Assembly: GCA_030562195.1 (NCBI GenBank)
Contig: JAUJPP010000011.1
Span: 1,054,001-1,118,000, forward strand
DNA length: 64,000 bases
Direction of reading: 5' to 3'
DNA from: Nipponacmea schrenckii
Lineage: Eukaryota > Mollusca > Gastropoda > Lottiidae
Positions 62,498 to 64,000 of this stretch are shown here, one piece after another. The first letter of the stretch is position 1; the number at the start of each line of letters is the position of its first letter. The position numbers and the translations under genes are program-made. Under the pieces are notes generated by a model, which had not been told where the DNA came from, ran no database searches, and saw only the letters and a program-made list of their open reading frames with translations.

Positions 62498-64000
62498 CTA
62501 GATCCCCAGGCTTCGCGAGGTTCTGACGCAGTGCGTAGCAGTTTTGATATACGCTTTAAAACTACCCCACAAAGTATCTATAGAACACTAACATTATTTT
62601 ACAGAGTATAAGTCGTTTTTTTTTTCAAAGCATAATTGGTTCGCTGAAACTCGTGTCATGTAGACCACCCAAACGCATAATTCAACAAACAGTTTTTAAC
62701 AATGAAATTCGCAATTTTCAAATGGTGATAAAACGGAAAGTATACATCGTACATCAAAATATAATATATCAATGGATAGATCTTTTCGAGAGCTATCACA
62801 TTTGTGCAGCTTACAAGGTCACCAAATTTCAAGGTTACAATATACGACCATTCGAAGTTTTTATATATTACTATTAGGTAAATATCAAAATCAAAATCAA
62901 AATTCAAAAATCGGTTTCCAAATATGATTCAGAAATCGATATTACATTCTATGGACACCAAAATTACACGAATCGGATTATCTCCAGAGGCCCCATTTCG
63001 ATTTAAAGAAAATTACGCACAGTTAGTAGAGAAGAAATACAAAATTCTCAAATACTAAAAAGCGCATTTTTAGTGGAAATATGTGGTTTTATATATCATT
63101 ACAAAGAGCAGATAAACTGTAATAAGATTCAATATGAATTTTTGTTATTCATAAATTAGTTCACGTGACAGAGCTCTTTAAAAATAAAAATCACAAATTT
63201 CAATCGGTTATAAAACCGGAAGTAGACATCGGACAACACATATGACTATATCATTGAATAGATATCATCAAGGGCAATAACTCGTGTTCAGGTCATAAGG
63301 TTACCAAAGGTCAAGGTCACGAAATATTGGCCTTTGAAATTTTGGTCATTACCAAAAAAATTAAAATGGAAATAAAAGAACATCAAAATCAAAATTCAAA
63401 AATCGGCTCCCAAATATAATTGCGCAATCGACTTTAGTCATAAGATATGAAAAAATAATGAAAATCGCTTTATCACCTGAGGCCCCATTTTTAATTTTAC
63501 AAAAGTTTAACATTTCAATATGGCGTCTTATCTTTTGCTTCCGGTCCGGATTTTTTCATCTTCGTTTTTTTGTATGACTATTTGTAGCATGTTGCAAAAC
63601 GAATTTTTGAAATATCTTAAGAATTCCGGAAGTTAGGTTTTTAACATTTACAAGAGAATAACTTCAAAACCGGAAGTGATGTCGAAAATTTAAAAAATTA
63701 TTTTAGATCGCATTAACAATGTCTATCTACCTGTTAGTTTTCAGGTGGATGAGAATAACACTGTAGAAGTTGAAAAAAACGCAAAAATTAAAAATAAAAA
63801 AGTCAGCTACAAAAGTAATGAAATTAGCAGTTTAAAACTGCAGTTAAGTAGCTAGCAGTTTAAAGAAGCTAACAAAAGAAGTTCTGTCAAAATCAGTTGA
63901 AAATTAAAGGAAATAAACAGCAAAAACCCAAACTAGCGCTATTGCCCACAGCTCGTTTCCGGTTGACCTCAATGACGTCATTTTGCATTTAAAAAATGGT
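62498..64000 (-). mobile_element. e33: Fam3 element truncated by window end
   Basis: CTAG 62498-62501; collinear with e32 at an offset of about 1,600 bp, with scattered substitutions. Its 5' end lies beyond the window. Confidence 0.75.

Overview
This 64-kb window is AT-rich, non-coding repeat DNA from a eukaryote, most likely an invertebrate animal. The organism call is weak: it rests on the AT-rich composition, the two 500-N scaffold gaps and the type of repeat. I find no protein gene, tRNA, rRNA or CRISPR array. Every open frame outside the gaps is short (122 codons or fewer, one of 187). These frames recur with the repeat copies and often run through poly-A/poly-T as poly-Lys or poly-Phe.

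The window is an almost unbroken tiling of about 34 non-autonomous mobile elements, named e0 to e33 here. They share one boundary grammar. In what I take as the element sense, each reads: TTG, a perfect 10-12 bp hairpin, a TTTGTTTTCG box, a (T)n tract of 13-44 nt, the body, a subterminal copy of one arm of the 5' hairpin, a short 3' hairpin, and CTAG. Asymmetric terminal inverted repeats plus a 3' hairpin and a CTAG end are known features of rolling-circle transposons (Helitron / Helentron-Helitron2 and their non-autonomous derivatives). That is my best assignment, by inference. No Rep/helicase gene is present.

Five families can be told apart by their ends. Fam1 (about 2 kb, about 20 copies, hairpin H1 with arm TGGGACTTTGCT) has a beta segment followed by one or two alpha units of about 0.62 kb. 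Fam2 (about 2.2 kb, hairpin H2 with arm GCAGTGCGTTC) carries a G-rich tract near its 3' end. Fam3 (about 1.6 kb) also uses H2. Fam4 is one 1.1-kb copy inserted in a Fam2 copy. Fam5 is one 1.4-kb copy. The bodies share an ordered set of motifs: TATAAAACCGGAAG, clustered AGGTCA half-sites, ATTCAACCGG, GGCCCCATTTT, AAGATGGCGGC and ACTTCCGGT. This suggests a common ancestor.

Layout: 1-18,187 holds elements with minus-strand sense (Fam1, Fam2 with the Fam4 insert, a Fam1 tandem pair, Fam5, Fam1, Fam2, Fam2). Polarity flips at 18,188 through a microhomology-flanked junction. 18,188-54,596 holds 20 plus-strand elements, mostly Fam1 with interspersed Fam3 and Fam2, and a 500-N gap at 36,270-36,769. 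A second gap at 54,597-55,096 hides the return to minus sense. 55,097-64,000 holds Fam2, Fam2, Fam2, Fam3 and Fam3. The Fam2 pair at 24.4-29.0 kb and the pair at 56.4-60.9 kb form a long inverted repeat. No comparison here was computed; identities were judged by eye.
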